This document shows, piece after piece, positions 1 through 7,971 of a DNA stretch of 64,000 bases. The stretch lies in assembly GCF_025502585.1 (NCBI RefSeq), contig NZ_CP106679.1, forward strand, positions 2,263,501 to 2,327,500, in the 5' to 3' direction. The DNA comes from Reichenbachiella agarivorans. Lineage in GTDB: Bacteria; Bacteroidota; Bacteroidia; Cytophagales; Cyclobacteriaceae. The position numbers were made by a program, and so were the translations under genes. The first letter of the stretch is position 1. Each line of letters begins with the position of its first letter. The notes beneath the pieces are model-generated. The model did no database searches, was not told the DNA's origin, and saw only the letters and a list, made by a program, of their open reading frames with translations.

Positions 1-728
1 ATCCGCTGATTCGTAGTGAGGAGGCTTGTTATATTTCTTCTTCCAAAGCAGTGGCATTGGCCAAGAAGAACAAGACCAAATTTCACGTCCTACACATCTC
101 TACTGCCAAAGAGACCGATCTGTTTGACAACAGTATTCCGCTCAAGGACAAGTTGATTACATCTGAGGCGTGCATACATCACATGTGGTTTTCGGATGAT
201 GATTATTTGACCAAAGGGGGTGATATCAAGTGGAATCCTGCGGTGAAGACTGCATATGATCGTGATACGGTATTTCAAGCCATGTTGGATGATAAGATAG
301 ATGTGATAGCTACTGACCATGCTCCCCATACACTCGAAGAGAAGGCCAACGGATACAGCAGTTGCCCATCTGGAGGGCCATTGGTGCAGCATGCACTGCC
401 TGCCATGATGGAGCACTACCTCAATGGCAAGATTTCAATTGAAAGAATAGTGGAGAAGATGTGTCACAATCCTGCAATATTGTTTGAGATCGAAAAAAGG
501 GGATATATCAGGGAAGGATATTATGCTGATTTGGTTTTGGTGGATACCTCGGACAAGTGGCGCGTAGAACGCTCCAATATCTTGTCCAAATGTGGCTGGA
601 GCCCGTTTGAGGGACAATCCTTCCGGTCCAAAATTAGCCATACTTTTGTTTCGGGTCACTTGGCATATGAGGCTGGTAAGTTTGACGAATCCACTTGTGG
701 AGAGCGACTTAAATTTATTAGAAAATAA
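1..728 (+). CDS. pyrC: Dihydroorotase, C-terminal part (5' end outside window)
   Basis: The frame is open from base 3 with no start, so the window begins inside the gene and shows about its last 240 residues. Dihydroorotase interconverts carbamoyl-aspartate and dihydroorotate in cytosolic de novo pyrimidine synthesis. Amidohydrolase signatures seen are FHVLHISTAKE (metal-binding His strand), KWNPAVKTAYDR, and TDHAPHT at bases 312-332, whose Asp is the conserved catalytic/metal residue of the family. The tail IREGYYADLVLVD is the small beta-sandwich that closes many amidohydrolases. An allantoinase or hydantoinase is possible, but TDHAPHT with the EACIHHMWF segment favours dihydroorotase. The next pathway-related gene here is pyrF at 36,040; the two are not linked. 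The gene ends about 80 bp before tRNA-His. Confidence 0.9.
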   Translation, partial: PLIRSEEACYISSSKAVALAKKNKTKFHVLHISTAKETDLFDNSIPLKDKLITSEACIHHMWFSDDDYLTKGGDIKWNPAVKTAYDRDTVFQAMLDDKIDVIATDHAPHTLEEKANGYSSCPSGGPLVQHALPAMMEHYLNGKISIERIVEKMCHNPAILFEIEKRGYIREGYYADLVLVDTSDKWRVERSNILSKCGWSPFEGQSFRSKISHTFVSGHLAYEAGKFDESTCGERLKFIRK

Positions 729-753
729 ATCAGAAAATAAAATGGAAATTAGT

Positions 754-785
754 TTTGAAATGTAGTCAGCACTTTTCTATTTTTG
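754..785 (+). promoter_or_regulatory. Bacteroidetes-type promoter for tRNA-His
   Basis: A TTTG at 754-757 is followed 20 bp later by TATTTTTG at 778-785. This matches the Bacteroidetes sigma-ABfr consensus (-33 TTTG, -7 TAnnTTTG) with normal spacing. It would start transcription near 791, about 20 bp upstream of the mature tRNA. Confidence 0.65.
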
Positions 786-809
786 CACTCCCATTTACAG
801 GGATATACG

Positions 810-883
810 GTGGTTGTAGCTCAGCTGGTTAGAGTATTGGTTTGTGGTACCAAGGGTCGCCGGTTCGAACCCGGTCATCCACC
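810..883 (+). tRNA. tRNA-His (anticodon GTG)
   Basis: The sequence folds as a cloverleaf: acceptor 810-816 with 876-882 (one T-T mismatch), D stem GCTC/GAGT, anticodon stem TTGGT/ACCAA with loop TTGTGGT and anticodon GTG at 844-846, and T arm GCCGG-TTCGAAC-CCGGT. A G at 809 can serve as the histidine-specific G-1 facing C73 at 883. CCA is not encoded in full, since the genome continues CATT after C73. Confidence 0.95.
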
Positions 884-889
884 CATTAG

Positions 890-922
890 AACAGCAACTT
901 TGAAAAAGGTTGCTGTTTTTTT
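890..922 (+). terminator. Rho-independent terminator after tRNA-His
   Basis: AACAGCAAC (890-898) pairs perfectly with GTTGCTGTT (909-917), followed by a run of T to 922. It sits 7 bp after the tRNA. Confidence 0.85.
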
Positions 923-1243
923 ATGCCCAATTTTTTTTGGAGGGTTCAGTGAGGGTGGTTTTTGAAAAGGGAATTGAAGTTTTGATAACTGAAGATGTTT
1001 TAACCAAGCATGTGAATTGCATCTGCTTTATCTGAGCGTAGGGAGAATATTGAATTTTTATGAGTCTATCGCCCAGCTATGATGAGTGAGGATTAGAAAT
1101 CACTAACCTCTCGTCTCCCACATAGCCCTGTCTGCCGACAGGCAGGCACGCCTTGATTTAAATTTAAAACTTGTGGCGGACTTTCCAATCCCCACGAAAA
1201 TATTCTGACCGATGGAACCCCATTCATTCATTCATAGCGTTTG
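923..1243. other. Intergenic stretch at the edge of the accessory island
   Basis: No credible gene is seen. It holds a REP-like hairpin at 1127-1146 and runs into an attC-like half-site overlapping the stop codon of the next remnant. The rest is featureless AT-rich sequence. Confidence 0.5.
1127..1146. repeat. REP-like GC-rich hairpin
   Basis: CCTGTCTG (1127-1134) pairs with CAGGCAGG (1139-1146), with one T-G pair and a 4-base loop. It is GC-rich in AT-rich surroundings. Similar CTGCC-type palindromes are dispersed in many Bacteroidetes genomes (recollection, not checked). Only one copy is seen here. Confidence 0.45.
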
Positions 1244-1249
1244 TTAGCG
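1231..1249 (-). other. attC-like half-site overlapping a stop codon
   Basis: On the minus strand the sequence CGCTAAC-AAACGCTATGAATG resembles one arm of the palindrome at 2988-3102 (CCTAAC-AAAATGTATAGTGAATG). GTTAGCG at 1243-1249 fits the GTTRRRY core loosely and contains the stop codon of the 1244-1750 remnant. A convincing opposite arm was not found, so this is weak. Confidence 0.2.
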
Positions 1250-1750
1250 AGCTGTTTTTCTAAGCATTTCGATTTTTAAATTTGGTTGAATCAAGAGTTC
1301 CTCTTTCCATAATCCATCAATCTCAAATTCAGGCATGCTCTCTTTGTTCGGGTTCATGATATTAATCGTTATATTGTTGCCGTTGTACCAAGGCATGGCG
1401 ATTGTGTCTTGTTCGACTTCTCCTCCAGTGTAATAGTTCGGATAAGTTCGGAAGTCCTGAATGCAGTAATCTGAGTCTAAAGTTGATACTACTAGAGTTC
1501 GGTAGTTGGAGTATTTGATGTTAAACAGCAGCAAAAATCCTTCATGGATTCTCTGCAAATACTGCAATGAAATTAGATCAATATTTTGTTCTTTCGTTGA
1601 TAGTATATCGAGCGGAACATTTCCTTCTGTTAAGGTTCCTCCCTCCATTTCAATCGAAGTGTAGAAGCCACTGTACTGTTCCAGATCTGCCTTTAGGCAA
1701 CCTCGATCTTCGATTCCATTGGTAAATAAAACAATCGTTAAAATTCCGAT
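1244..1750 (-). pseudogene. Unrecognised gene, 5' end removed at the IS3 boundary
   Basis: An ATG at 1648 gives 134 residues, but the frame stays open upstream, without a start, to the IS edge at 1750. The upstream residues include a hydrophobic run (ILTIVLFTNG) followed by a Cys, as in a signal peptide or lipoprotein start. So the original protein probably began just beyond the IS insertion point and lost its first codons. No family was recognised; the sequence contains TYPNYYTGGEVEQDTIAMPWYNG. Continuing the frame across the IS gives no start. Joining the far flank (2968 onward) directly does not restore one cleanly, so either the insertion came with a small deletion or the match is spoiled. 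Expression from the internal ATG at 1648 cannot be excluded. Confidence 0.5.
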
Positions 1751-1766
1751 TGTAAGCTTCCCATTT

Positions 1767-2576
1767 TTAGGACAGCTGTAATTTATAATTATTGTCTAAT
1801 ACTTCAACCTTCAGAGAGTCCAAGAGGGTACCCTCTTGGACTCTCTGAAGGTTTTCTCCGAACATTTTTGGAGTAATCCTACCAAGGCTATCATGCGGGC
1901 GATGGTTATTGTAATCTTCCATCCACTTATCTACTTCTTCTCTGGCCTGGTCGATGTGCTCAAATACAAACGCATCAAACACGCCCCGGCGCAGAGAGCC
2001 ATTGAACCTTTCGATGTAAGCATTCTGCGTGGGCTTGCCTGGTTGGATGTAACAAAACTCAATTTCTTGCGCATAACTCCATGTTTGGGTCATTAAGGCT
2101 ATGAATTCTGGCCCATTATCCATCCTGATGCGCTTTGGTTTTCCTCTCCTATTGATCAGGTGGTTCAGTACCCAGATCACTCGACTGCTTTTTAGTGAAA
2201 AATCTACTTCTATATGCAATGCCTCTCTGTTTGCATCATCCATTACGTTGAAACTTCTGATTTTTCGACCATTTACCAATCTATCCTGCATAAAGTCTAT
2301 TGACCATGTATGATTAAGGTGATTCGGAGCCTCAAGATGCTGCTTGGACCTAGCGGGGAGACGTTTCTTCTTCTTGACCCTTAAGGATAGCCCCAGAGCT
2401 TTGTAAACCCTATATACCCTTTTATGATTCCAATGCTTGCCCTCTAGTCTAAGGCGGCCATAAGCCTTCCAAAAACCTTCTCTGGGAAATTGTGCAGCCT
2501 TATCATTCAAAGCCACTTCAATCGGGGTGTCATCCTTTTGGGGTTTATAATACATCACCGACCTAGACACATCCAT
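1767..2576 (-). CDS. IS3 transposase OrfB (DDE integrase)
   Basis: This is the catalytic part of the transposase: an HTH_21-like region followed by an rve/RNase-H fold integrase core. The DDE residues are seen in [14 protein letters not shown] and YIERFNG, with the expected RPHDSLG after the Glu. The ATG at 2576 is probably not the true start. The frame is open upstream to the A7G slip site at 2651-2658, so the working product is an OrfAB fusion made by -1 frameshifting. The last codons overlap the terminal repeat region, and a 48-bp perfect palindrome (1806-1853) lies inside the 3' coding part. Confidence 0.93.
   Translation of the reverse strand: MDVSRSVMYYKPQKDDTPIEVALNDKAAQFPREGFWKAYGRLRLEGKHWNHKRVYRVYKALGLSLRVKKKKRLPARSKQHLEAPNHLNHTWSIDFMQDRLVNGRKIRSFNVMDDANREALHIEVDFSLKSSRVIWVLNHLINRRGKPKRIRMDNGPEFIALMTQTWSYAQEIEFCYIQPGKPTQNAYIERFNGSLRRGVFDAFVFEHIDQAREEVDKWMEDYNNHRPHDSLGRITPKMFGENLQRVQEGTLLDSLKVEVLDNNYKLQLS
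1806..1853. repeat. 48-bp perfect palindrome inside orfB
   Basis: Bases 1806-1829 are the exact reverse complement of 1830-1853, centred on GGGTACCC. The sequence is in frame within orfB and encodes the region around [19 protein letters not shown]. As RNA it would make a 24-bp hairpin without loop bases. Confidence 0.9.
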
Positions 2577-2644
2577 TACACGGCACGCCCTGTTGATACC
2601 GTATTTAGGCAGCTCTTTACTAATCCTACGCTTATCACAGGGCT

Positions 2645-2911
2645 TTAGAGCTTTTTTTCTATGATCTCTTTGGCCATCTGGTGATCCAATGCCAGCTCAG
2701 CATACATACGCTTTAGTTTGGCATTCTCCTCCTCCAGAGCCTTCAAACGCTTCAGGTCTGAGGCTTCCATGCCGCCATACTTCTTGCGCCAATTATATAG
2801 CGTGCCTTGGCTTATACCATGATGGCGGCATACCTCTTGTGCCGATTTACCTTGTTCAAATTCCTTGAGAATCTTAACGATTTGCTGGGGACTAAATGTA
2901 CTCTTCTTCAT
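2645..2911 (-). CDS. IS3 OrfA (HTH_Tnp_1)
   Basis: This 88-residue protein has a helix-turn-helix ([23 protein letters not shown]) followed by a leucine-zipper-like tail ([22 protein letters not shown]), typical of IS407-type OrfA, which binds the inverted repeats. The gene ends GAA AAA AAG CTC TAA, placing the slip site directly before its stop. Confidence 0.93.
   Translation of the reverse strand: MKKSTFSPQQIVKILKEFEQGKSAQEVCRHHGISQGTLYNWRKKYGGMEASDLKRLKALEEENAKLKRMYAELALDHQMAKEIIEKKL
2651..2658 (-). other. Programmed -1 frameshift site (A7G)
   Basis: On the minus strand the end of orfA contains seven A then G. Slipping back one base converts CTC-TAA into GCT-CTA-AAG and continues in the orfB frame with no stop up to the orfB ATG. 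A6G/A7G slip sites are standard in IS3. Confidence 0.75.
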
Positions 2912-2987
2912 TTCTACAGTTTAAATCTATTCATTTTTAAACTGTCCTGTTTTTGGGGAAGCTTACAATTTCATGCTTCTAAATGCT

Positions 2988-3102
2988 CTCTAACGTCTAT
3001 GTATGGTGAGTGCGCTCACACTCTCCAATATCACTAAAGTATCGAATTGCAGAGAAAGTTGAAAGAAGCTTGAAAGCGCATTCACTATACATTTTGTTAG
3101 GT
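2988..3102. other. attC-like imperfect palindrome (candidate cassette recombination site)
   Basis: The left arm from 2988 reads CTCTAACGTCTATGTATGG and continues GAGTGCGCT. The complement of the right arm (3075-3102) reads ACCTAACAAAATGTATAGTG and continues AATGCGCT. They align along about 27 bases with one extra base on one side, as in the extrahelical bases of attC. The outer end GTTAGGT (3096-3102) fits the GTTRRRY core; the other end, CTCTAAC, is one base off RYYYAAC. The 115-bp length is in the attC range. It lies downstream of the helicase gene's 3' end, where a cassette attC belongs. No integrase is present in the window. Confidence 0.45.
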
Positions 3103-3156
3103 TTTCGTGTTTTTCGTTCTGGGTAGTTCTTCTCGGTTTACCACAGTGCGTTGGCT

Positions 3157-3224
3157 CAGACACACTTATTGACAAGCTTTGGATTGCGCGGTGGCTTTGA
3201 GCGGCTTGGCAATGTGTGTGGCTG
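3157..3224. repeat. Imperfect hairpin after the helicase stop codon
   Basis: CAGACACACTTATTGACAAGC (3157-3177, one residue longer than needed for the core) pairs with 3204-3224 at 17 of 21 positions around a 26-base loop. GCGTTGGC-type motifs flank it at about 3148 and 3229. It is either part of a compound recombination site with 2988-3102 or a structured 3' region of the helicase transcript. Confidence 0.45.
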
Positions 3225-3237
3225 TTGAGCGTTGGCA

Positions 3238-6200
3238 TTAGTTCTTTACTTCAATTATTTCCACAAAATTGTCAAGATTACCAACCTTTACAATGTTACC
3301 AACGGAATGTCCAAGAATTGATACGGCTAATGGTGATTTCATACTGATTTTTTGAATTCCATTAGATAATTCATTCTTGTTAGCTGTCTCAACGATATGT
3401 ACTTTAATATCCTTGCCGTTGTTCATATATTTTACCTTGACTTTACTTCCTAAGTTGATTTCATCTTTAAAAAGCTTGGCTTGTTTTTCTTCTTTCTTTT
3501 CAATGGTTTTTATTGTCGCAACTTCATTGTCTGTGTCGGTAATTGTTGATTGAGCAACATAATTTTCAACCATTTGAAACTCGTCTGTGAATGCAAATGA
3601 TGTTTTAGAATGGTCAGCTAAATTATAGTCGTTTCTTGACTCAACATTTCTGATAAATTCAATTAAACGCTTGGTTTCCTTTTGAGGATTTCTCCACCAA
3701 TTTGTACTCCAAATTCTATGAAATACAAAACCGTGGCTTTCAAGAATTTTTTGTCTGTGTCGGTCGTGTAAATATGCTTCTCTACTTGAATGATACTTTG
3801 CACCATCACATTCAATCGCAATCTTAGGCACTCCTGCAATTTTCGGGTCGTAAACAATATCAATTCGGAACTCAGAAACCTTCATTTGCGGAATTAGTTT
3901 TGATTCGTCCACTTCATCAACTAAACGCTGATAAACTTCTTCTTCAAAAGGTGATTCTAACTCTCCAAAATTGCCGACATTGAAAGAGGTGCTTTTTGTA
4001 GAATTTTCGCTAAGTGCAGTTAGGACTCCTATTCTTGAATCATTATTGCCTTCACTGACAGCTTTACTGTATGCTAAGTATGCGAAGAAAACTGCTCTCT
4101 TGTTGTTCGACCCCTCAGTTATTAAAAAGTCTTTGTAATTCATAAATGCCATTTCTGGTACGGATGAACAGACGTAAACTTTATACTTTGCTCTTGTGAT
4201 AATTACGTTTAAAAGCTTGTAGCCTTTGGAATGATTAATCGGGCCAAAGCGCTGTGCAAATTTCTCGTCTTTTCCTGGGCCGTAAGTAGTTGATAGAATA
4301 ATAACATCTCGTTCATCTCCTTGAATATTTTCCAAATTCTTGATGAACATTCCGTTTTCTTCTAATTCTTGAATTTTAGCATTGAACTCTTCAAACTTTG
4401 AGAATTTTTGCCTTTCTAATATTTTGCTCTTTATGTGATTTCGTTGAGCAATATTAAACGTTGCGATTCCAACCGTTGGATATTCTCCATTTGGTAGTCG
4501 ATTTATATTGTTCTCAAGTATTGATAAAACCATTTCAGTTTCTGCATCATTGATGTGGTCTGAAAAGGTTCCATTTACTTGAATATACTTTATTGGCGTA
4601 TAATCAAATGTATTAGGTAGTGGCTTAAGTCTTTGATTATAAAAGGCGTAGTTTGAAAAATCTATGAGATAGGGATGCCTTGACCTATAATGAAAATCAA
4701 GGTGTCGCTTCTCAAAGTTGAGTTCTGAACCAAAGTCTAAAAGGGATTCACAGGATAAAAGAATGTTATCTCTGTCTACTACAATTTCATCTTCTTCATC
4801 AATGTCGTCTTCGTCTTCAATTGTACCATCAAAGACTTTACTAAAGTAATTTGAAGGTGGCATTTGGTGTTCATCACCTGCAATTATTATCTGCTTTCCT
4901 TTCAAAATTGCTGGCAAGTTGTCTTCTAAACGTAATTGACTGGCTTCATCAAACATTACAATGTCAAAATATCCATTCATCCCTTTGAATAGGTTACTTG
5001 CGACATCAGGCGAGGTTAGAATTATTGGGAAAAAGGTCGTGAACAAATCAGCGTCATATTGTACTATTTGGCGTAATGAAAGACGCTTAAATCGGTTGCT
5101 ACTTCGCTTATTGTACAAATTTTCAACTGAGAGATTCGAGTTTCGCTGTTCAAAATCTCTTGTTGTGTCAATTTGCTTTGAGAACCAAAATTCACGGATA
5201 TATTTCAATTGCTCTTTCTCTAAACCACCCAAAGTGCCATTTAGCTCTATATGTTCAGAGTCATTTGTCGGCAAATGAACGTTTGCGGAATTTATGAGCA
5301 TTGAGTTTAGATAATGAACTAGAAAGGACTTTCGCCAATCCTTTTTAACCTTCAATTCATTAACAAGAAGTTTAGCTTCATTAGACAGACCATTATAAAA
5401 TTGAAACCATTTAAATTCTGTGGTAAAAATGTCATTTTCATTGTTGAAATAATTATTCTTCTCTTGAATGATTTTCTCAACAGCCTTAATGAAACCCTTG
5501 AATTCATTGGCTTGAATTTTATGAGCTGTCCAACTATCTGACTTAATTTTCTCGCTAAGTCGAGAGCAATAGTCTTTCAGTGATATTAAAGTTTCTGTCT
5601 GATATTCTGGTGTTGAAAACCCTAATACATCAATGGAATCATATTCATTCTCAATTTTGGATTGAAAATCGGAGCTAGTCTGCTCTATTAGATTGTTGGC
5701 TTCATCAATCCTTTTCAGATTACTTTTAATGGATTGAGAAATTTGAAAATCTTTAAGGTCAGCACATTTTGAATAATGGTTTGTAAGACTTGTAAAAAGG
5801 CTTTGGATTTCCTTTTGGTCTTGAACGACCTTCTTTTTTGGTTGAGAGAAGATTGTTAAGGCTTTGTACAGTAATCCATTAGTTTTTTCTTCATTAAGAA
5901 AATCCGGATTCGCTTTGTGTTCTGCATAAATGGCATTAATCGAATTTTGAATCTGTTTTCCGCTTTGGATTTGCTCAGAAAGCTCCGTTTTTCTTAGTTT
6001 AAAATACTCGCTTTTATATTTTGATTCGAGCTCACAGACCTTTTGAAGAGACTTTTCGTATTCTTCAAATGAATCGTTGATTCCTTGCTCAATAACATAC
6101 GGATTGTCTCCAACTAATTTTTTTGAGTTTAGAAATGAAGCCGAATCATACGTTTGATAATTTGAATAGAGACTTTGGCCTTTCTGGACTATTTCTAAAA

Positions 6201-7617
6201 GTCCGTTTAATTCTTGTGAATTATACTTGAATTGAGATTTGTCAATGTTTAAAGTATGGTTTTCATCAGTCCCATTAAGTTCGGATAGCAACGTTCCGAC
6301 TATATCAGTCCAAGATTTATTGCCTAGAATTTTCTCATCAAGCTTTTTATGCTTTCCATTAATTGATTCAATTAAAGTTTTGGCCTTTTTTATAAGATTG
6401 TCAAGTGATTCTTTGGAATATGTGTAACGGTATCTTCGATATGACGAATTATCAACTCTGTCTCTGACGGAATCAACGACTGTTTTACGGTCTTTAACTA
6501 TATCTCGAATAAGAACACAGTGATAGTTTAAGCCTTTGTCAATTAGTGCATTATGTAAAACTTCTAAAGCCGTTCTCTTTTCACAAACAACTATTGTTTT
6601 TCTGTGATTCTCTAATGCGTTGATTAGAATTGCCGATAAGGTCTGACTTTTGCCTGTCCCTGGAGGACCTTGAATCAATATATTTCTCGTTGCTTCTAGG
6701 GAATGTAGGATGCCTTGTTGTGATGGGTCTGTTTCTACTGATGAAATGGGTTGAAAAGTATGATTTTCTAAATCGTCAAGGTCAATAGATAAACCTTCCA
6801 AATCCATTAACTTACCATAGTCGTTTATGATATTTTGTTTTTGAACTTCAAATATTGAGAACAAACCCCCAAAGTCAATTAGCGCATTAGTGGAATTTAT
6901 AGGAAGTTTTTCGTAATGATTTTTGTCGCCAATTGAAACCACATTATCAAGTTTCTTGATAAATGCATCTTTGATGTCGGAAGAAACGGAAGTATTGATT
7001 TCCTTAATGAGTTTTACACAAATTTCGAGCAGTTCATCCTTTGTGATAAGCCCATCATCTAACATTTCGCTTGGAATCTGCTCAATCTCAATGTTTGAAT
7101 CCGATTGTAAATGATTGATTAAAACTTCATTCAAATAAATCGGGTCGTCTTCATTTCTGTTAATTTCCCAAGTATTGAATTCTTTGGTTCTTTTTATTCG
7201 TAACGACCAAATTAGAATAGGTGCAACCGTGAGTTTGTTGTCTGATTGGTCTCGTCTGACAAGAATTGGAAAACCGAATCCAAAGGTGTTGATTCCTTTT
7301 TCTGATTCAATCGCTTCTGTCTGATTTATTAAATTTTCAAAGGATTTTGTGATTCTGACTAATTGCGTTTGGTCTTCTTCAAAAAGTGTATTTAAGTCTG
7401 GAACATTGTCCTTCCAACTAATTCTGAACTTTAGCGGTTGTTCTGAAAGTAATGCGTTTATGAAATTGTCAGGAAGATTCTTGTCAATATTAGAAAGTCT
7501 GTTTAGGTCAAACTTGTATCTTGAATTTGCAGGTATGGCATTTAGGTGCACGCCCCTGCGATTACCTATTTTCAGTCTCCTTTGAAGTTCATTTAATAAT
7601 TTTTCTGTCAATTCCAT
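3238..7617 (-). CDS. DUF4011-type SF1 helicase with Vsr/MTES_1575-like nuclease and Gre C-terminal domain
   Basis: A 1,459-residue protein. Residues 1-300 resemble the N-region of DUF4011-type helicases. Walker A GPPGTGKSQ is at 317-325; a long helical, coiled-coil-like insertion spans about 400-850; DEAS box VMFDEASQL is at 887-895; motif III AGDEHQMPPS at 913-922; HYRSRHP at 976-982; QGDERDVIILST at 1099-1110; LLNVIITRAK at 1135-1144. A PD-(D/E)XK-type endonuclease follows (SPFEEEVYQRL from 1222, FRIDIVYD with D1253, IAIECDGAKYH with E1269 and D1271, then RIWSTNWW). Residues 1390-1459 match a GreA/GreB C-terminal domain (KISMKSPLAVSILG). Helicase-nucleases of this kind are candidate antiphage proteins in published defence screens (recollection). 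The AT-rich gene has no operon partner and sits between attC-like palindromes. DNA unwinding and cleavage are inferred, and the role is unproven. Confidence 0.85.
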   Translation of the reverse strand: MELTEKLLNELQRRLKIGNRRGVHLNAIPANSRYKFDLNRLSNIDKNLPDNFINALLSEQPLKFRISWKDNVPDLNTLFEEDQTQLVRITKSFENLINQTEAIESEKGINTFGFGFPILVRRDQSDNKLTVAPILIWSLRIKRTKEFNTWEINRNEDDPIYLNEVLINHLQSDSNIEIEQIPSEMLDDGLITKDELLEICVKLIKEINTSVSSDIKDAFIKKLDNVVSIGDKNHYEKLPINSTNALIDFGGLFSIFEVQKQNIINDYGKLMDLEGLSIDLDDLENHTFQPISSVETDPSQQGILHSLEATRNILIQGPPGTGKSQTLSAILINALENHRKTIVVCEKRTALEVLHNALIDKGLNYHCVLIRDIVKDRKTVVDSVRDRVDNSSYRRYRYTYSKESLDNLIKKAKTLIESINGKHKKLDEKILGNKSWTDIVGTLLSELNGTDENHTLNIDKSQFKYNSQELNGLLEIVQKGQSLYSNYQTYDSASFLNSKKLVGDNPYVIEQGINDSFEEYEKSLQKVCELESKYKSEYFKLRKTELSEQIQSGKQIQNSINAIYAEHKANPDFLNEEKTNGLLYKALTIFSQPKKKVVQDQKEIQSLFTSLTNHYSKCADLKDFQISQSIKSNLKRIDEANNLIEQTSSDFQSKIENEYDSIDVLGFSTPEYQTETLISLKDYCSRLSEKIKSDSWTAHKIQANEFKGFIKAVEKIIQEKNNYFNNENDIFTTEFKWFQFYNGLSNEAKLLVNELKVKKDWRKSFLVHYLNSMLINSANVHLPTNDSEHIELNGTLGGLEKEQLKYIREFWFSKQIDTTRDFEQRNSNLSVENLYNKRSSNRFKRLSLRQIVQYDADLFTTFFPIILTSPDVASNLFKGMNGYFDIVMFDEASQLRLEDNLPAILKGKQIIIAGDEHQMPPSNYFSKVFDGTIEDEDDIDEEDEIVVDRDNILLSCESLLDFGSELNFEKRHLDFHYRSRHPYLIDFSNYAFYNQRLKPLPNTFDYTPIKYIQVNGTFSDHINDAETEMVLSILENNINRLPNGEYPTVGIATFNIAQRNHIKSKILERQKFSKFEEFNAKIQELEENGMFIKNLENIQGDERDVIILSTTYGPGKDEKFAQRFGPINHSKGYKLLNVIITRAKYKVYVCSSVPEMAFMNYKDFLITEGSNNKRAVFFAYLAYSKAVSEGNNDSRIGVLTALSENSTKSTSFNVGNFGELESPFEEEVYQRLVDEVDESKLIPQMKVSEFRIDIVYDPKIAGVPKIAIECDGAKYHSSREAYLHDRHRQKILESHGFVFHRIWSTNWWRNPQKETKRLIEFIRNVESRNDYNLADHSKTSFAFTDEFQMVENYVAQSTITDTDNEVATIKTIEKKEEKQAKLFKDEINLGSKVKVKYMNNGKDIKVHIVETANKNELSNGIQKISMKSPLAVSILGHSVGNIVKVGNLDNFVEIIEVKN

Positions 7618-7626
7618 TATTCTTCC

Positions 7627-7697
7627 TTAGTGCGTTTGCCAAAATTCAAGCTCTTTTGGTTTTTTAGCGTTGGCTTTGCGTGTTGGCAAAAACCAAA
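7627..7697. repeat. Structured region upstream of the helicase gene
   Basis: TTTGGTTTTT (about 7652-7661) can pair with AAAAACCAAA (7688-7697), and TTTGCCAA (about 7627) can pair with TTGGCAAA (about 7684), so two alternative stems compete. A GCGTTGGC-like motif recurs here as at 3148 and 3229. It may be the end of a neighbouring cassette, or the helicase 5' leader. Confidence 0.3.
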
Positions 7698-7739
7698 TGT
7701 GCCTGAATGTGCGGTTGGTTTTCTACGTCACGGCATGAA

Positions 7740-7778
7740 ACCTAACATTTGAGTATGCGGACAAAAGTTCCGCATACT
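7740..7778. other. Truncated attC-like arm with perfect hairpin
   Basis: ACCTAAC (7740-7746) fits RYYYAAC and leads into ATTTGAGTATGCGGA, resembling the arms at 2988 and 43,914. AGTATGCGGA (7752-7761) pairs perfectly with TCCGCATACT (7769-7778) around a 7-base loop. No GTTRRRY partner was found within 120 bp, so this looks like a decayed or rearranged site. Confidence 0.35.
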
Positions 7779-7782
7779 TGCC

Positions 7783-7921
7783 CTATGGCATGAGTAAATC
7801 TAAGTTCTTTAATTTGTCGATAAGGTAGCTTTCTTCACTCATGCCTCCTACCAAAATTAACACCTCAACCTCATATTTGACCAAAAGATGGAATGCTTTG
7901 TAGTATTCATCAATGAAATAT
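7783..7921 (-). pseudogene. Short open fragment, possibly a nucleotidyltransferase remnant
   Basis: The minus strand is open for about 48 codons from an upstream stop to the stop at 7783-7785. It reads FIDEYYKAFHLLVKYEVEVL then ILVGGMSEESYLID. The phrase KYEVEVLILVGGM faintly resembles the start of MNT-type nucleotidyltransferases (VEYLIVGGM). Without a start codon or remaining motifs this is a low-grade call. Confidence 0.18.
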
Positions 7922-7948
7922 ACCCAAATCTAGGGAGATGATTTGGGT
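7922..7948. repeat. Perfect 9-bp hairpin
   Basis: ACCCAAATC (7922-7930) pairs with GATTTGGGT (7940-7948) around a 9-base loop, 24 bp before the 22-bp array. There is no T tract on either side, so a simple terminator is unlikely. Confidence 0.5.
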
Positions 7949-7971
7949 GGTTAAGAAGACGTTCCCCTGAC

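Larger units (their letters stand above)
1751..2967 (-). mobile_element. IS3-family insertion sequence (IS407-like), 1,217 bp
   Basis: Terminal inverted repeats are visible: 1751-1775 begins TGTAAGCTTCCC and ends AGGACAG, and the complement of 2942-2967 begins TGTAAGCTTCCCC and ends AGGACAG. The element carries orfA and orfB in the -1 relationship on the minus strand. Length and gene order are normal for IS3. No convincing target duplication is seen (left flank ...CCGAT, right flank ATTTC...), which suggests an old insertion or later rearrangement. Both frames are intact, so it may still be mobile. Confidence 0.92.

Noticed and set aside
1741-2975. Rejoining the 1244-1750 gene across the IS to an ATG at 2972-2974 on the minus strand
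   Set aside because: A plausible start (MKIGIL...) would require an exact base loss; no target duplication supports it.
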